A stretch of DNA of 38,272 nucleotides. Source: Agromyces allii. GTDB lineage: Bacteria > Actinomycetota > Actinomycetes > Actinomycetales > Microbacteriaceae. The notes below the pieces were generated by a model, which saw nothing but the letters and a program-made list of their open reading frames with translations, searched no databases and was not told the origin of the DNA. The stretch's first letter is position 1. The number at the start of each line of letters is the position of its first letter. Below, piece by piece: positions 32,026 to 38,272 of this stretch. The DNA is taken from the NCBI RefSeq assembly GCF_009749385.1, contig NZ_WBIN01000020.1:1-38272 (forward strand). Direction: 5' to 3'. The position numbers and the translations under genes were made by a program.

Positions 32026-32508
32026 CTACCGCGGCGTGTCGAACCGCGTCGCGACCGGCGCCTGGAACTCGACCTCGACCCACTCGTCGATGTCGAAGTC
32101 GAGCTCGAGCACCGCGCACGTGGGCATCTCGCCGATCGACTCGGTGAGGTCGTACGCGAGGTCGGCCATGCCGGGGTTGTGCGCCACGATCATGGCCCGC
32201 ACGACCTCGTCGTCGAGTTCGCCGACGACGCGCAGGATCGTCTGGGGCGATGACCCGTACAGTCGGTCGTCGAGTTCGACGGATGCCGCGTCGAGGCCGA
32301 GCTCGGTCGCGATGAGCTTCGCCGTGGTCTGCGCCCGCAGCGCGGTGCTCGACACGATCGCATCGGGGATCGCCCCGCGCTCGCGCAGCCGAACGCCCAT
32401 GGCGGGAGCGTCGCGCAGCCCGCGGTCGTTCAGCGGGCGGTCGTGATCGGCGAGCCCGGGCTGGCCCCAGTCGGACTTCGCGTGGCGCACGAGCATGAGC
32501 GTCTTCAT
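32026..32508 (-). CDS. SixA-like phosphohistidine phosphatase
   Basis: Histidine phosphatase superfamily protein, 160 residues, cytosolic. Seen: the catalytic LVRHAKSDW with its phosphate-accepting His, LNDRGLRDAP, VSSTALRAQTTA and the second active His in MIVAHNPGMADLA. RHA rather than RHG and the short length fit SixA. The family removes phosphate from protein histidines or acts on small phosphoesters; the target here is unknown. The start is ATG 32508, with CAGACT six nt upstream and no Shine-Dalgarno, so it is probably leaderless. Confidence 0.9.
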   Translation of the reverse strand: MKTLMLVRHAKSDWGQPGLADHDRPLNDRGLRDAPAMGVRLRERGAIPDAIVSSTALRAQTTAKLIATELGLDAASVELDDRLYGSSPQTILRVVGELDDEVVRAMIVAHNPGMADLAYDLTESIGEMPTCAVLELDFDIDEWVEVEFQAPVATRFDTPR

Positions 32509-32514
32509 GCGCCG

Positions 32515-32520
32515 AGTCTG
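32515..32520 (-). promoter_or_regulatory. -10 element of the SixA-like gene
   Basis: CAGACT on the minus strand, six nt before the ATG at 32508; the same hexamer is proposed at 2023-2028. Confidence 0.45.
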
Positions 32521-32584
32521 CCACCGCGCACCGATGCCGGCCACCGACCGCGGCCGATGCGTTCGGCGGCAGCCCGACAGGTCT

Positions 32585-32644
32585 CTCAGCCGGCCGCTCA
32601 GCCAGCCGCTCAGCCGGCCGCGCTGCAGGCCGCTCAGTCGGCCG
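32585..32644. repeat. 12-bp tandem repeat
   Basis: Five units of CTCAGCCGGCCG-type sequence (the second, fourth and fifth imperfect) run from the SixA upstream region over the stop codon of the ureohydrolase gene at 32634. The unit is partly palindromic (CGGCCG). Confidence 0.8.
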
Positions 32645-33593
32645 TTCGGCGCTGTCGCGACGAGAGTCCCGCGGCGAACTCGAGCACGCACAGCGCGGCG
32701 AGCCGAACGGTGCGCTGGTCGGCGGCATCGGTCGTCGCATCGATCTCGACGAGGTCGGCGCTGCGCACCAGCGGGTCGGATGCCGCCGCCCGCACGAGCG
32801 CGCGCAGCTCCCACGCCGCGAGACCGCCCGGAACCGAGGCGGGGCAGGCCGGAGCGACCGAACGGTCGCACACGTCGACGTCGACGTCGAGGTGCACGGG
32901 TCCGCCGGCGGCTCCGGCGATGGCGAGCGCCTCGGCTATGACGTCGCTCGGCGAACGGTGGTGCAGCTCGTCGCGGTGGATCACCGTGATGCCGAGGTCC
33001 CGGGCGCGCCGTGCATAGGCGGCGGAGTTCGCGAAGTCGGCGATGCCGATCTGCACGATGCGCGTCGGATCGAGACCGACCTCGACGAGCCGGCGCACCG
33101 GGGATCCGTTCGAAACCCCGTCGCGCAGGTCGTAGTGGGCGTCGATCGTGACGAGGCCCGCCCGCCCGAGGTCGTCGCCCCACGCGCCGAGCGCCGTCGC
33201 GACCGTCACCGAGTTGTCGCCGCCGAGCGCCATGAGCGTTGCGGATCGTTCCAGCGCGGAGGCGACGGTCGCCCGGGTGCGCGCCTCCCCGTCGGGCCCG
33301 TCGGGCTCGTGGATGTCGCCGGCATCGGCGATCGCGAGTCCGCCCTCGCCCGAGCCGTCAAGCTCGAGCACCCCTCTGCCCAAGGCGCGATCTGGCATCA
33401 GCGCCGGGCTGTACCGCCGCAGCGCGTCGCGGATCGCGGCGGGCGTCGCGTGCGCGTTCGTCGCCGACAGCGACGTTCGCCAGGCCGGGACCCCCAGGAT
33501 CGCCAGGTCCACGGATGCCGCGGCGCCCGTCTCATCGAGGGCGGGCCAGGCGCCGGCGCGCGGCCAGCTCGGGTCGTGCGACAACGAGGACAT
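32634..33593 (-). CDS. Ureohydrolase (arginase/agmatinase/formimidoylglutamase family)
   Basis: Binuclear Mn hydrolase fold, 319 residues. Seen: ALGGDNS (124-128), DAHYDLR (151-157) and HLDVDVDVCD (234-243), which match the family's GGDHS, DAHxD and SxDxDxxD metal motifs, plus PGGL near 256. The first motif has Asn127 where most members have the metal-ligand His, and Cys242 precedes the last Asp. Because hutU and hutI are in the same window, formimidoylglutamase (HutG), which splits N-formimino-glutamate, is the best guess; agmatinase-like activity is the alternative. The start is ATG 33593, with TAGCGT six nt upstream (leaderless). Confidence 0.82.
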   Translation of the reverse strand: MSSLSHDPSWPRAGAWPALDETGAAASVDLAILGVPAWRTSLSATNAHATPAAIRDALRRYSPALMPDRALGRGVLELDGSGEGGLAIADAGDIHEPDGPDGEARTRATVASALERSATLMALGGDNSVTVATALGAWGDDLGRAGLVTIDAHYDLRDGVSNGSPVRRLVEVGLDPTRIVQIGIADFANSAAYARRARDLGITVIHRDELHHRSPSDVIAEALAIAGAAGGPVHLDVDVDVCDRSVAPACPASVPGGLAAWELRALVRAAASDPLVRSADLVEIDATTDAADQRTVRLAALCVLEFAAGLSSRQRRTAD

Positions 33594-33599
33594 GCCAGC

Positions 33600-33605
33600 A
33601 CGCTA
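33600..33605 (-). promoter_or_regulatory. -10 element of the ureohydrolase gene
   Basis: TAGCGT on the minus strand with exactly six nt to the ATG, identical in sequence and spacing to moeA copy 1 and moaCB. Confidence 0.55.
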
Positions 33606-33670
33606 CCGAGCGCGCGGGCCTGCCGTCGCGGCATCCGCCCCGCTTCTCGTCTGCGATCCCGGACGACGTG

Positions 33671-33760
33671 CCGGTCGAGGAGCGAAGCGCCCCCCACGCC
33701 GGTCGCGGAGCGAAGCGCTCCCCACGCCGGTCGAGGAGCGAAGCGTCTCGAGACCAGCGC
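33671..33760. repeat. Triple REP-like repeat with 28-bp period
   Basis: Copies begin CCGGTC at 33671, 33699 and 33727. The first two end in CCCCACG and the third carries the full GTCTCGAGACCAGCG end. It fills most of the gap between the convergent-facing ureohydrolase promoter and the epimerase stop; I see no gene in 33606-33773. Confidence 0.85.
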
Positions 33761-33773
33761 CGGCGCACCGCCC

Positions 33774-34769
33774 TCAGCCCCGCAACGCCGCGAGCAGCTC
33801 CCGCTCCCGCCCAGCCGAGAGCCCGGCCCTGCGCTCGCGATCGAGCCCTTGTGCGCGTTCCCACGCGAGCGTCTCCTCGAGCAGCTGTTCGAGCGGGCGA
33901 AGTGCGAGCCCCGCAGCCTTCGCCGCCGCGTTCGACCGGTCCTGGAACGCGCGCCACTCGGGGTCGCGGATCCACAGCGGCAGCGATTCGGGCCCGGACC
34001 ACTCCGCGACGCCCTGATCGGCCAGCCACTGCGGCGACGCCGCGACGACCTCACCTCCGTAACCGGCTACGGTGGTTGCAGCCTCGAGCAGCTCGCCGAA
34101 CGTACCCCGGTCGCCGACCGCGTTGAACGCACCCGACGTGCCGCGCTCCGCCTGGTCGAGCACGAACCGCACGAGGTCCTCGACGTGGATCGCCTGAGCC
34201 GCATCGTCGAGCACGTCGGGCACGAGCACCGGGCCTCCGTCGCGGGCCGCGCGCGCGGCCCGCGCGACCCAGTACCCGCTGCGACCGGAAGCGTCGCCCG
34301 GGCCGGCGATGAGTCCGGGCCTGATCGCCAGGAACCGCGCAGCGAACGCCTCGCCGTACGCGCGCTCGATCGCCGACTTCGCCTCCCCGTACGTTTCGGG
34401 CGTCGACTCGTCGGCCTCGAGCGGAGGCAGCAGTGCGGCGCGCTCGTCGGCGCCGGGTTCGTTCTGCGCGGCGTAGACGTTGCCCGACGAGATGAAGGTC
34501 AGATGCCCGACCGCATCCGTGAGCGCGACGGCCGCCGCGCGAGCGTGACCGGGTTGACGAGTGACATCGATCGCCGCATCCCAGGTGCGTCCGGCCACGT
34601 CGGCGTACGCATCGGGCGCCGAACGATCGGCCCGCACGAGTTCGGCACCCTCGGCGACCCCGCCCGACTCCCCGCGCGCGAGGCACACCACGCGGTGCCC
34701 CCGGGCCACCGCCTCCGTCGCGAGCGAGCGTCCGAGCCATTGCGTACCGCCGAGGATGAGCAGGTCCAT
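33774..34769 (-). CDS. NAD-dependent epimerase/dehydratase family protein (extended SDR)
   Basis: Soluble oxidoreductase or epimerase of 331 residues. Seen: the N-terminal Rossmann nucleotide motif LLILGGTQWLGR (GGTxxxG), TFISSGNVYA, a YGEAK (YxxxK) catalytic pair near residue 135, and RPGLIAGPGD. It resembles reductases annotated as NAD-dependent epimerases in Actinobacteria; the substrate is not evident. The start is ATG 34769, placing the Rossmann motif at the N-terminus; TGGGAT lies six nt upstream and suggests a leaderless transcript. It is divergent from fdhD. Confidence 0.86.
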   Translation of the reverse strand: MDLLILGGTQWLGRSLATEAVARGHRVVCLARGESGGVAEGAELVRADRSAPDAYADVAGRTWDAAIDVTRQPGHARAAAVALTDAVGHLTFISSGNVYAAQNEPGADERAALLPPLEADESTPETYGEAKSAIERAYGEAFAARFLAIRPGLIAGPGDASGRSGYWVARAARAARDGGPVLVPDVLDDAAQAIHVEDLVRFVLDQAERGTSGAFNAVGDRGTFGELLEAATTVAGYGGEVVAASPQWLADQGVAEWSGPESLPLWIRDPEWRAFQDRSNAAAKAAGLALRPLEQLLEETLAWERAQGLDRERRAGLSAGRERELLAALRG

Positions 34770-34775
34770 GCCGTC

Positions 34776-34781
34776 ATCCCA
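34776..34781 (-). promoter_or_regulatory. Possible -10 element of the epimerase gene
   Basis: TGGGAT on the minus strand, six nt before the ATG. It is a weaker match to TAnnnT than the others. Confidence 0.35.
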
Positions 34782-34871
34782 CCACAGGGCGGATGCCGCG
34801 GACACCCGTGTTCACGCACCGCGAACCGAACGATTCGCCTCAGATCGCATCGCGTGCATCGACGGCCGTGA

Positions 34872-34877
34872 TAGGCA
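34872..34877 (+). promoter_or_regulatory. Possible -10 element of fdhD
   Basis: TAGGCA lies seven nt before the fdhD ATG, and AGAGGG between them could double as a ribosome site. Confidence 0.35.
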
Positions 34878-34884
34878 AGAGGGT

Positions 34885-35769
34885 ATGGGCAGGATCACCG
34901 CACGGACGCGGGTCACCAGAATCACGGTCGGCGGCCGCACGAGTCGCCGAGACGACCTCCTCGCGGTCGAGGAACCGCTCGAGATCCGCGTCGGGCGCGA
35001 ACCCCTCGCGGTCACGATGCGCACGCCGGGCCACGACGTCGACCTCGCGGTCGGCTTCCTCGTCTCCGAGGGCGTGATCTCACGGGGCGACCAGATCGCC
35101 GGCGCGATCCACTGCGCCGGAGCCGACGGCGAGAACACCTACAACGTCCTCGACCTCACGCTCGCCGCCGGCGTACCCCGGCCCGATGCCACTGCACAGC
35201 GCAACACGTACGTGTCGAGCTCGTGCGGCGTCTGCGGCAAGGCGAGCATCGAGGCCGTGCACACGCGCACCGCGCATCCGGTCGACGACGCCGACCTGCG
35301 TGTCGACGCCGGGCTGCTCGCGCGCTTCCCCGACCGGCTGCGCGCCGGGCAGGAGATCTTCGAGAAGACCGGCGGCCTGCACGCGGCCGCCCTCTTCGAC
35401 GGCCGCACCGGCGAGATGATCGTGCTCCGAGAAGACATCGGGCGGCACAACGCCGTCGACAAGGTCATCGGCTGGGCCGCACGCGAGGGGCTGCTCCCGC
35501 TGCGCGGCATGGTGCTGCAGGTGTCGGGGCGCGCGAGCTTCGAACTCACGCAGAAGGCGTCGATGGCCGGCATCCCGATCCTCGCCGCGGTCTCCGCGCC
35601 GTCGTCGCTCGCGGTCGAGCACGCGCAGCAGGCCGGCATCACGCTCGTCGGCTTCATGCGCGGCGACTCGATGGTCGTCTATTCGGGTGACGGTCGCATC
35701 ATCGAGCGCCATGAGCCGGATGCCGCGACCGCCGTTGCATCCACGACCGACCATCTGACGGCGGGCTGA
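34885..35769 (+). CDS. fdhD: Formate dehydrogenase accessory sulfurtransferase FdhD
   Basis: Transfers sulfur from a cysteine desulfurase to the molybdenum cofactor of formate-dehydrogenase-like enzymes, which they need for activity. It has 294 residues. Seen: the sulfur-carrying CGVCG motif (Cys114, Cys117), TPGHDVDLAVGFLVSEGVI, GGLHAAALF, REDIGRHNAVDKVIG and SGRASFELTQKASMAGIPIL. The start is ATG 34885. Its stop lies one base before the GTG start of the FdhF/YdeP-type gene, so the two form an operon and the latter is the likely client. Confidence 0.95.
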   Translation: MGRITARTRVTRITVGGRTSRRDDLLAVEEPLEIRVGREPLAVTMRTPGHDVDLAVGFLVSEGVISRGDQIAGAIHCAGADGENTYNVLDLTLAAGVPRPDATAQRNTYVSSSCGVCGKASIEAVHTRTAHPVDDADLRVDAGLLARFPDRLRAGQEIFEKTGGLHAAALFDGRTGEMIVLREDIGRHNAVDKVIGWAAREGLLPLRGMVLQVSGRASFELTQKASMAGIPILAAVSAPSSLAVEHAQQAGITLVGFMRGDSMVVYSGDGRIIERHEPDAATAVASTTDHLTAG

Positions 35770-35770
35770 C

Positions 35771-38068
35771 GTGGCCACCGATCCGACGATCGACGTCGCT
35801 CCCGATCTCTATCCCCAGCTCGAGGTCGGCCAGAACAAGTCCTGGGCGGTCGGCGCTCCCGGCATCCTGCACTCCATGGAGCCCGCCCTGAAGCAGATGG
35901 GTCTCTCCCGCACGGCCCGACTCGCCCTGGCGATCAACCAGAAGGACGGCTTCGACTGCATGAGCTGCGCGTGGCCCGATCCCGGCCACCGCAACGTGCT
36001 CGAGTTCTGCGAGAACGGCATGAAGGCCACGACCTGGGAGGCGACGCCGATCACGGTGCCGCGCTCGTTCTGGGCCGAGAACTCCCTCACGTCCCTGCTC
36101 GATCGCGGCGAGTACTGGCTCGGTCAGCAGGGGCGCCTCACCGAGCCGGTCTACAAGCCGGCCGGTTCGGATCACTACGAACCCATCTCGTGGGATGCCG
36201 CGTTCGACCTCGTCGCGCAACACCTCGACGCCCTCGACTCGCCCGACCGGGCCGCCTTCTACACGAGCGGCCGTGCGTCGAACGAAGCCGCGTTCCTCTA
36301 CCAGCTCTTCGTGCGGGCGCTCGGAACGAACAACCTGCCCGACTGCTCGAACATGTGCCACGAGTCCACGGGCACCGCGCTCGGGGCGACGATCGGCATC
36401 GGCAAGTCGACGATCGCCTACGACGACTTCGGCAAGGCCGACCTCGTGATCGTCATGGGCCAGAACCCCGGCACGAACCATCCCCGCATGCTGAGCGCGC
36501 TCGAGGAGACGAAGCGCAACGGCGGGCGCGTCATCTCGGTGAACGTCCTGCCAGAGGCCGGACTCGTGCGCTACAAGAATCCGCAGAAGGTGCGCGGACT
36601 CATCGGCAAAGGCACGGTCATCGCCGACCGCTTCCTGCAGATCCGCGCCGGAGGCGACATGGCGCTCCTCCAGGCCGTGTCCAAGCGCGTGCTCGACGCC
36701 GAGGCGGCGGCCCCCGGAACCGTGCTCGACCACGCGTTCCTCGCGGAGCACACCGTCGGACTCGACGCGCTGCGCGAGCACCTCGCGGATCTCGACGAAG
36801 CCGCGGTCGCGGCCGCCACCGGCCTCCCCGTCGAAGACGTCGACGCCCTCGCAGCGGAGTACCTCGCCGCCGACCGCGTCATCATCACGTGGGCCATGGG
36901 GCTCACCCAGCAGAAGAAGGGCGTCGCGACGATCAAGGAGATCGTCAACCTCCTGCTGCTGCGCGGCAACATCGGCAAGCCCGGCGCCGGCGCCTCGCCG
37001 ATCCGCGGACACAGCAATGTGCAGGGCGACCGCACGATGGGCATCTGGGAACGCATGCCCGAGAGCTTCCTCTCGGCGCTCGAGCGGGAGTTCGCCTTCC
37101 CGGTGCCGCGCAAGCACGGCGCGGATGCCCTGCAGACGGTGCACGGACTCCGCGACGGCGACATCGACGTGTTCATCGCGCTGGGCGGCAACTTCGTCGG
37201 CGCCATCTCGGACACCGCCGTCGCCGAAGCCGCGATGCGCGGCGCGAAGCTCACCGTGCAGGTCTCGACGAAGCTCAACCGATCGCACGTCGTGACGGGG
37301 GAGGAGGCGCTGATCCTGCCCACCCTCGGACGAACCGAGATCGACCTGCAGGGCGGCGTGCCGCAGTTCGTGTCCGTCGAGGACAGCGTCTGCGCGGTGC
37401 ACGCGAGCCACGGAGCGATCCCGCCCGTCGCCGATGGACTGCTCTCCGAGATCGCGATCGTGTGTCGACTCGCGGATGCGACGCTCGGCGCCCGCCACGG
37501 CATCCCCTGGAGGGAGTTCGAGGCCGACTACGACCGGATCCGCGACCGCATCGCGCGCGTGGTGCCCGGCTTCTCGACGTTCAACGTGGACGTCCGCCGC
37601 AAGGGCGGCTTCATCCTGCCGAACGGACCGCGCGACGAGCGCCGCTTCGACACGGTCGCCGGCAAGGCCATGATCACGGTGAACGAGCTCGAGCACATCG
37701 AGCGCCCGGCCGGCCGGCTGATCCTGCAGACCCTCCGGTCGCACGACCAGTTCAACACCACGATCTACAGCCTCAACGACCGCTATCGCGGCATCAAGCG
37801 CGGACGCGACGTGGTGTTCGTGCACCCCGACGACCTGGTCGAGCTCGGCCTGGACGACGGAGCCCGGGTCGACGTGGTGAGCGAGTGGCCCGGACAGCCC
37901 GATCGCGTGCTCGCGAACCAGCGTGTCGTGTCGTACCCCACCGCACGCGGATGCGCGGCCGCCTACTACCCCGAGGCGAACGTGCTCGTGCCGCTCGAGA
38001 GCGCGGCCGAGGAATCGAACACCCCCGTCTCGAAGGCCGTGATCGTGCGTCTCGAGCCGCGCAGCTGA
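35771..38068 (+). CDS. FdhF/YdeP-family molybdopterin oxidoreductase
   Basis: Large DMSO-reductase-superfamily enzyme of 765 residues. Seen: GFDCMSCAWPDPGH and FCENGMKATTWEAT, where Cys63, Cys66 and Cys80 match the iron-sulfur or structural cysteines of YdeP-type proteins; DCSNMCHEST, where Cys196 is at the molybdenum-ligand position (no selenocysteine); MGQNPGTNHPRML; RGHSNVQGDRTMG; and a C-terminal molydopterin dinucleotide domain (YSLNDRYRGIKRGRDVVF). There is no signal peptide, so it is cytosolic. Annotated relatives are called formate dehydrogenase alpha subunit, but YdeP-type enzymes have no proven formate activity and no partner diaphorase is encoded here. The start is GTG 35771, one base after the fdhD stop. 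Confidence 0.9.
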   Translation: MATDPTIDVAPDLYPQLEVGQNKSWAVGAPGILHSMEPALKQMGLSRTARLALAINQKDGFDCMSCAWPDPGHRNVLEFCENGMKATTWEATPITVPRSFWAENSLTSLLDRGEYWLGQQGRLTEPVYKPAGSDHYEPISWDAAFDLVAQHLDALDSPDRAAFYTSGRASNEAAFLYQLFVRALGTNNLPDCSNMCHESTGTALGATIGIGKSTIAYDDFGKADLVIVMGQNPGTNHPRMLSALEETKRNGGRVISVNVLPEAGLVRYKNPQKVRGLIGKGTVIADRFLQIRAGGDMALLQAVSKRVLDAEAAAPGTVLDHAFLAEHTVGLDALREHLADLDEAAVAAATGLPVEDVDALAAEYLAADRVIITWAMGLTQQKKGVATIKEIVNLLLLRGNIGKPGAGASPIRGHSNVQGDRTMGIWERMPESFLSALEREFAFPVPRKHGADALQTVHGLRDGDIDVFIALGGNFVGAISDTAVAEAAMRGAKLTVQVSTKLNRSHVVTGEEALILPTLGRTEIDLQGGVPQFVSVEDSVCAVHASHGAIPPVADGLLSEIAIVCRLADATLGARHGIPWREFEADYDRIRDRIARVVPGFSTFNVDVRRKGGFILPNGPRDERRFDTVAGKAMITVNELEHIERPAGRLILQTLRSHDQFNTTIYSLNDRYRGIKRGRDVVFVHPDDLVELGLDDGARVDVVSEWPGQPDRVLANQRVVSYPTARGCAAAYYPEANVLVPLESAAEESNTPVSKAVIVRLEPRS

Positions 38069-38100
38069 CCACTCGACGGCAGCACCACCCGTGAACGCAC

Positions 38101-38129
38101 GAAGGGCCGCCCCATCGGGGCGGCCCTTC
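38101..38129. terminator. Terminator after the FdhF/YdeP-type gene
   Basis: GAAGGGCCGCCCC (38101-38113) and GGGGCGGCCCTTC (38117-38129) form a perfect 13-bp stem with a 3-nt loop, 32 nt after the stop at 38068. Confidence 0.88.
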
Positions 38130-38166
38130 TGCACACCTCCGGAGAGGTGAGTGGTGTGTTAAATGC

Positions 38167-38197
38167 GAAGAGCCGCCCACGTGGTGGGCGGCTCTTC
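38167..38197. terminator. Terminator of the rRNA operon (minus strand)
   Basis: GAAGAGCCGCCCAC (38167-38180) and GTGGGCGGCTCTTC (38184-38197) form a perfect 14-bp stem with a 3-nt loop, a few bases beyond the 5S rRNA 3' end. In the minus direction it is followed by GCATTTAAC, a short weak U-tract. Confidence 0.88.
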
Positions 38198-38207
38198 GGT
38201 AATGGTT

Positions 38208-38272
38208 GTCCGGCGGTGTCCTACTCTCCCACAGGGTCCCCCCTGCAGTACCATCGGCGCTGCGAGTCTTAG
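38208..38272 (-). rRNA. rrf: 5S ribosomal RNA, 3' part (cut by window edge)
   Basis: On the minus strand the sequence reads GATGGTACTGCAGGGGGGAC, then CCTGTGGGAGAGTAGG and ACACCGCCGG, the conserved 3' half of actinobacterial 5S rRNA. About 65 nt are visible; the 5' part and the rest of the rRNA operon lie beyond the right edge. The exact 3' end is uncertain by a few bases. Confidence 0.92.

Noticed and set aside
33671..33760. CRISPR-like array with 28-bp period
   Set aside because: The whole 28-bp unit repeats with no unique spacers, and single copies of the same sequence occur elsewhere in the window and inside mobA.
35699..38134. Long minus-strand open frame opposite the FdhF/YdeP gene
   Set aside because: Arg/Asp/His-rich shadow translation without motifs; the plus strand carries the real enzyme.
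1..38272. tRNA genes, insertion sequences, phage or plasmid genes
   Set aside because: I saw no tRNA-like cloverleaf, transposase, integrase or replication gene on either strand.

Overview
The window is very GC-rich actinobacterial DNA. The best fit is a Microbacteriaceae-like member of the Micrococcales (Agromyces, Leifsonia or a relative). This is inferred from codon usage, the density of GGATG/CATCC words, a dispersed GGTCGAGGAGCGAAGC-type repeat, TAnnnT promoters lying against start codons, and the gene families present. No species can be named from the sequence alone.

Layout. 1-1772 (minus): a YegP/DUF1508-like protein followed by a serine/threonine kinase cut by the window edge. 2069-3547 (plus): a secreted M23 endopeptidase with a Pro/Thr/Glu repeat stalk. 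3709-6970 (plus): histidine degradation genes hutU and hutI, separated by an extreme G-run/C-run inverted repeat that may be an assembly artefact. 7021-8725 (minus): an overlapping operon of a cytosolic sulfite-oxidase-like molybdoenzyme, an FAD/NAD(P) reductase and a small zinc-ribbon protein. 8847-11163 (plus): moeA, mobA and a DUF6457-like gene. 11183-19525: divergent narK and narGHJI, the respiratory nitrate reductase. 19555-20287: a small ribbon-helix-helix/nucleotidyltransferase-like gene between two nearly identical direct repeats. 20315-21884 (minus): moaE and a moaC-moaB/mogA fusion. 21993-27719: a YhgE/Pip membrane protein and an MMPL transporter with a degenerate ABC-ATPase-like tail, divergent from a TetR regulator across two matching operators. 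27747-32019: a second moeA, then an HTH-TOBE regulator with modABC. 32026-34769 (minus): SixA-like phosphatase, a ureohydrolase (possibly HutG) and an NAD-dependent epimerase. 34885-38068 (plus): fdhD and an FdhF/YdeP-type molybdoenzyme. The right edge holds terminators and the 3' part of a 5S rRNA gene on the minus strand.

The unifying theme is molybdenum. Within about 31 kb lie molybdate uptake with a molybdate-sensing regulator, several cofactor steps (MoaC/MoaB, MoaE, two MoeA, MobA, FdhD) and three molybdoenzymes (sulfite-oxidase-like, NarGHI, FdhF/YdeP). moaA, moaD and moeB are not in the window and must be elsewhere. The hut genes and the ureohydrolase could together form most of a histidine pathway, but hutH is absent. 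The MMPL-YhgE-TetR block is unrelated to molybdenum and looks like a self-regulated envelope export module.

The most unusual items are the MMPL-pseudo-ATPase fusion, the repeat-bounded RHH-MNT cassette, repeats absorbed into coding sequence in mobA and probably hutI, the hut hairpin, and a recurring leaderless promoter geometry (-10 hexamer exactly 6 nt before ATG).
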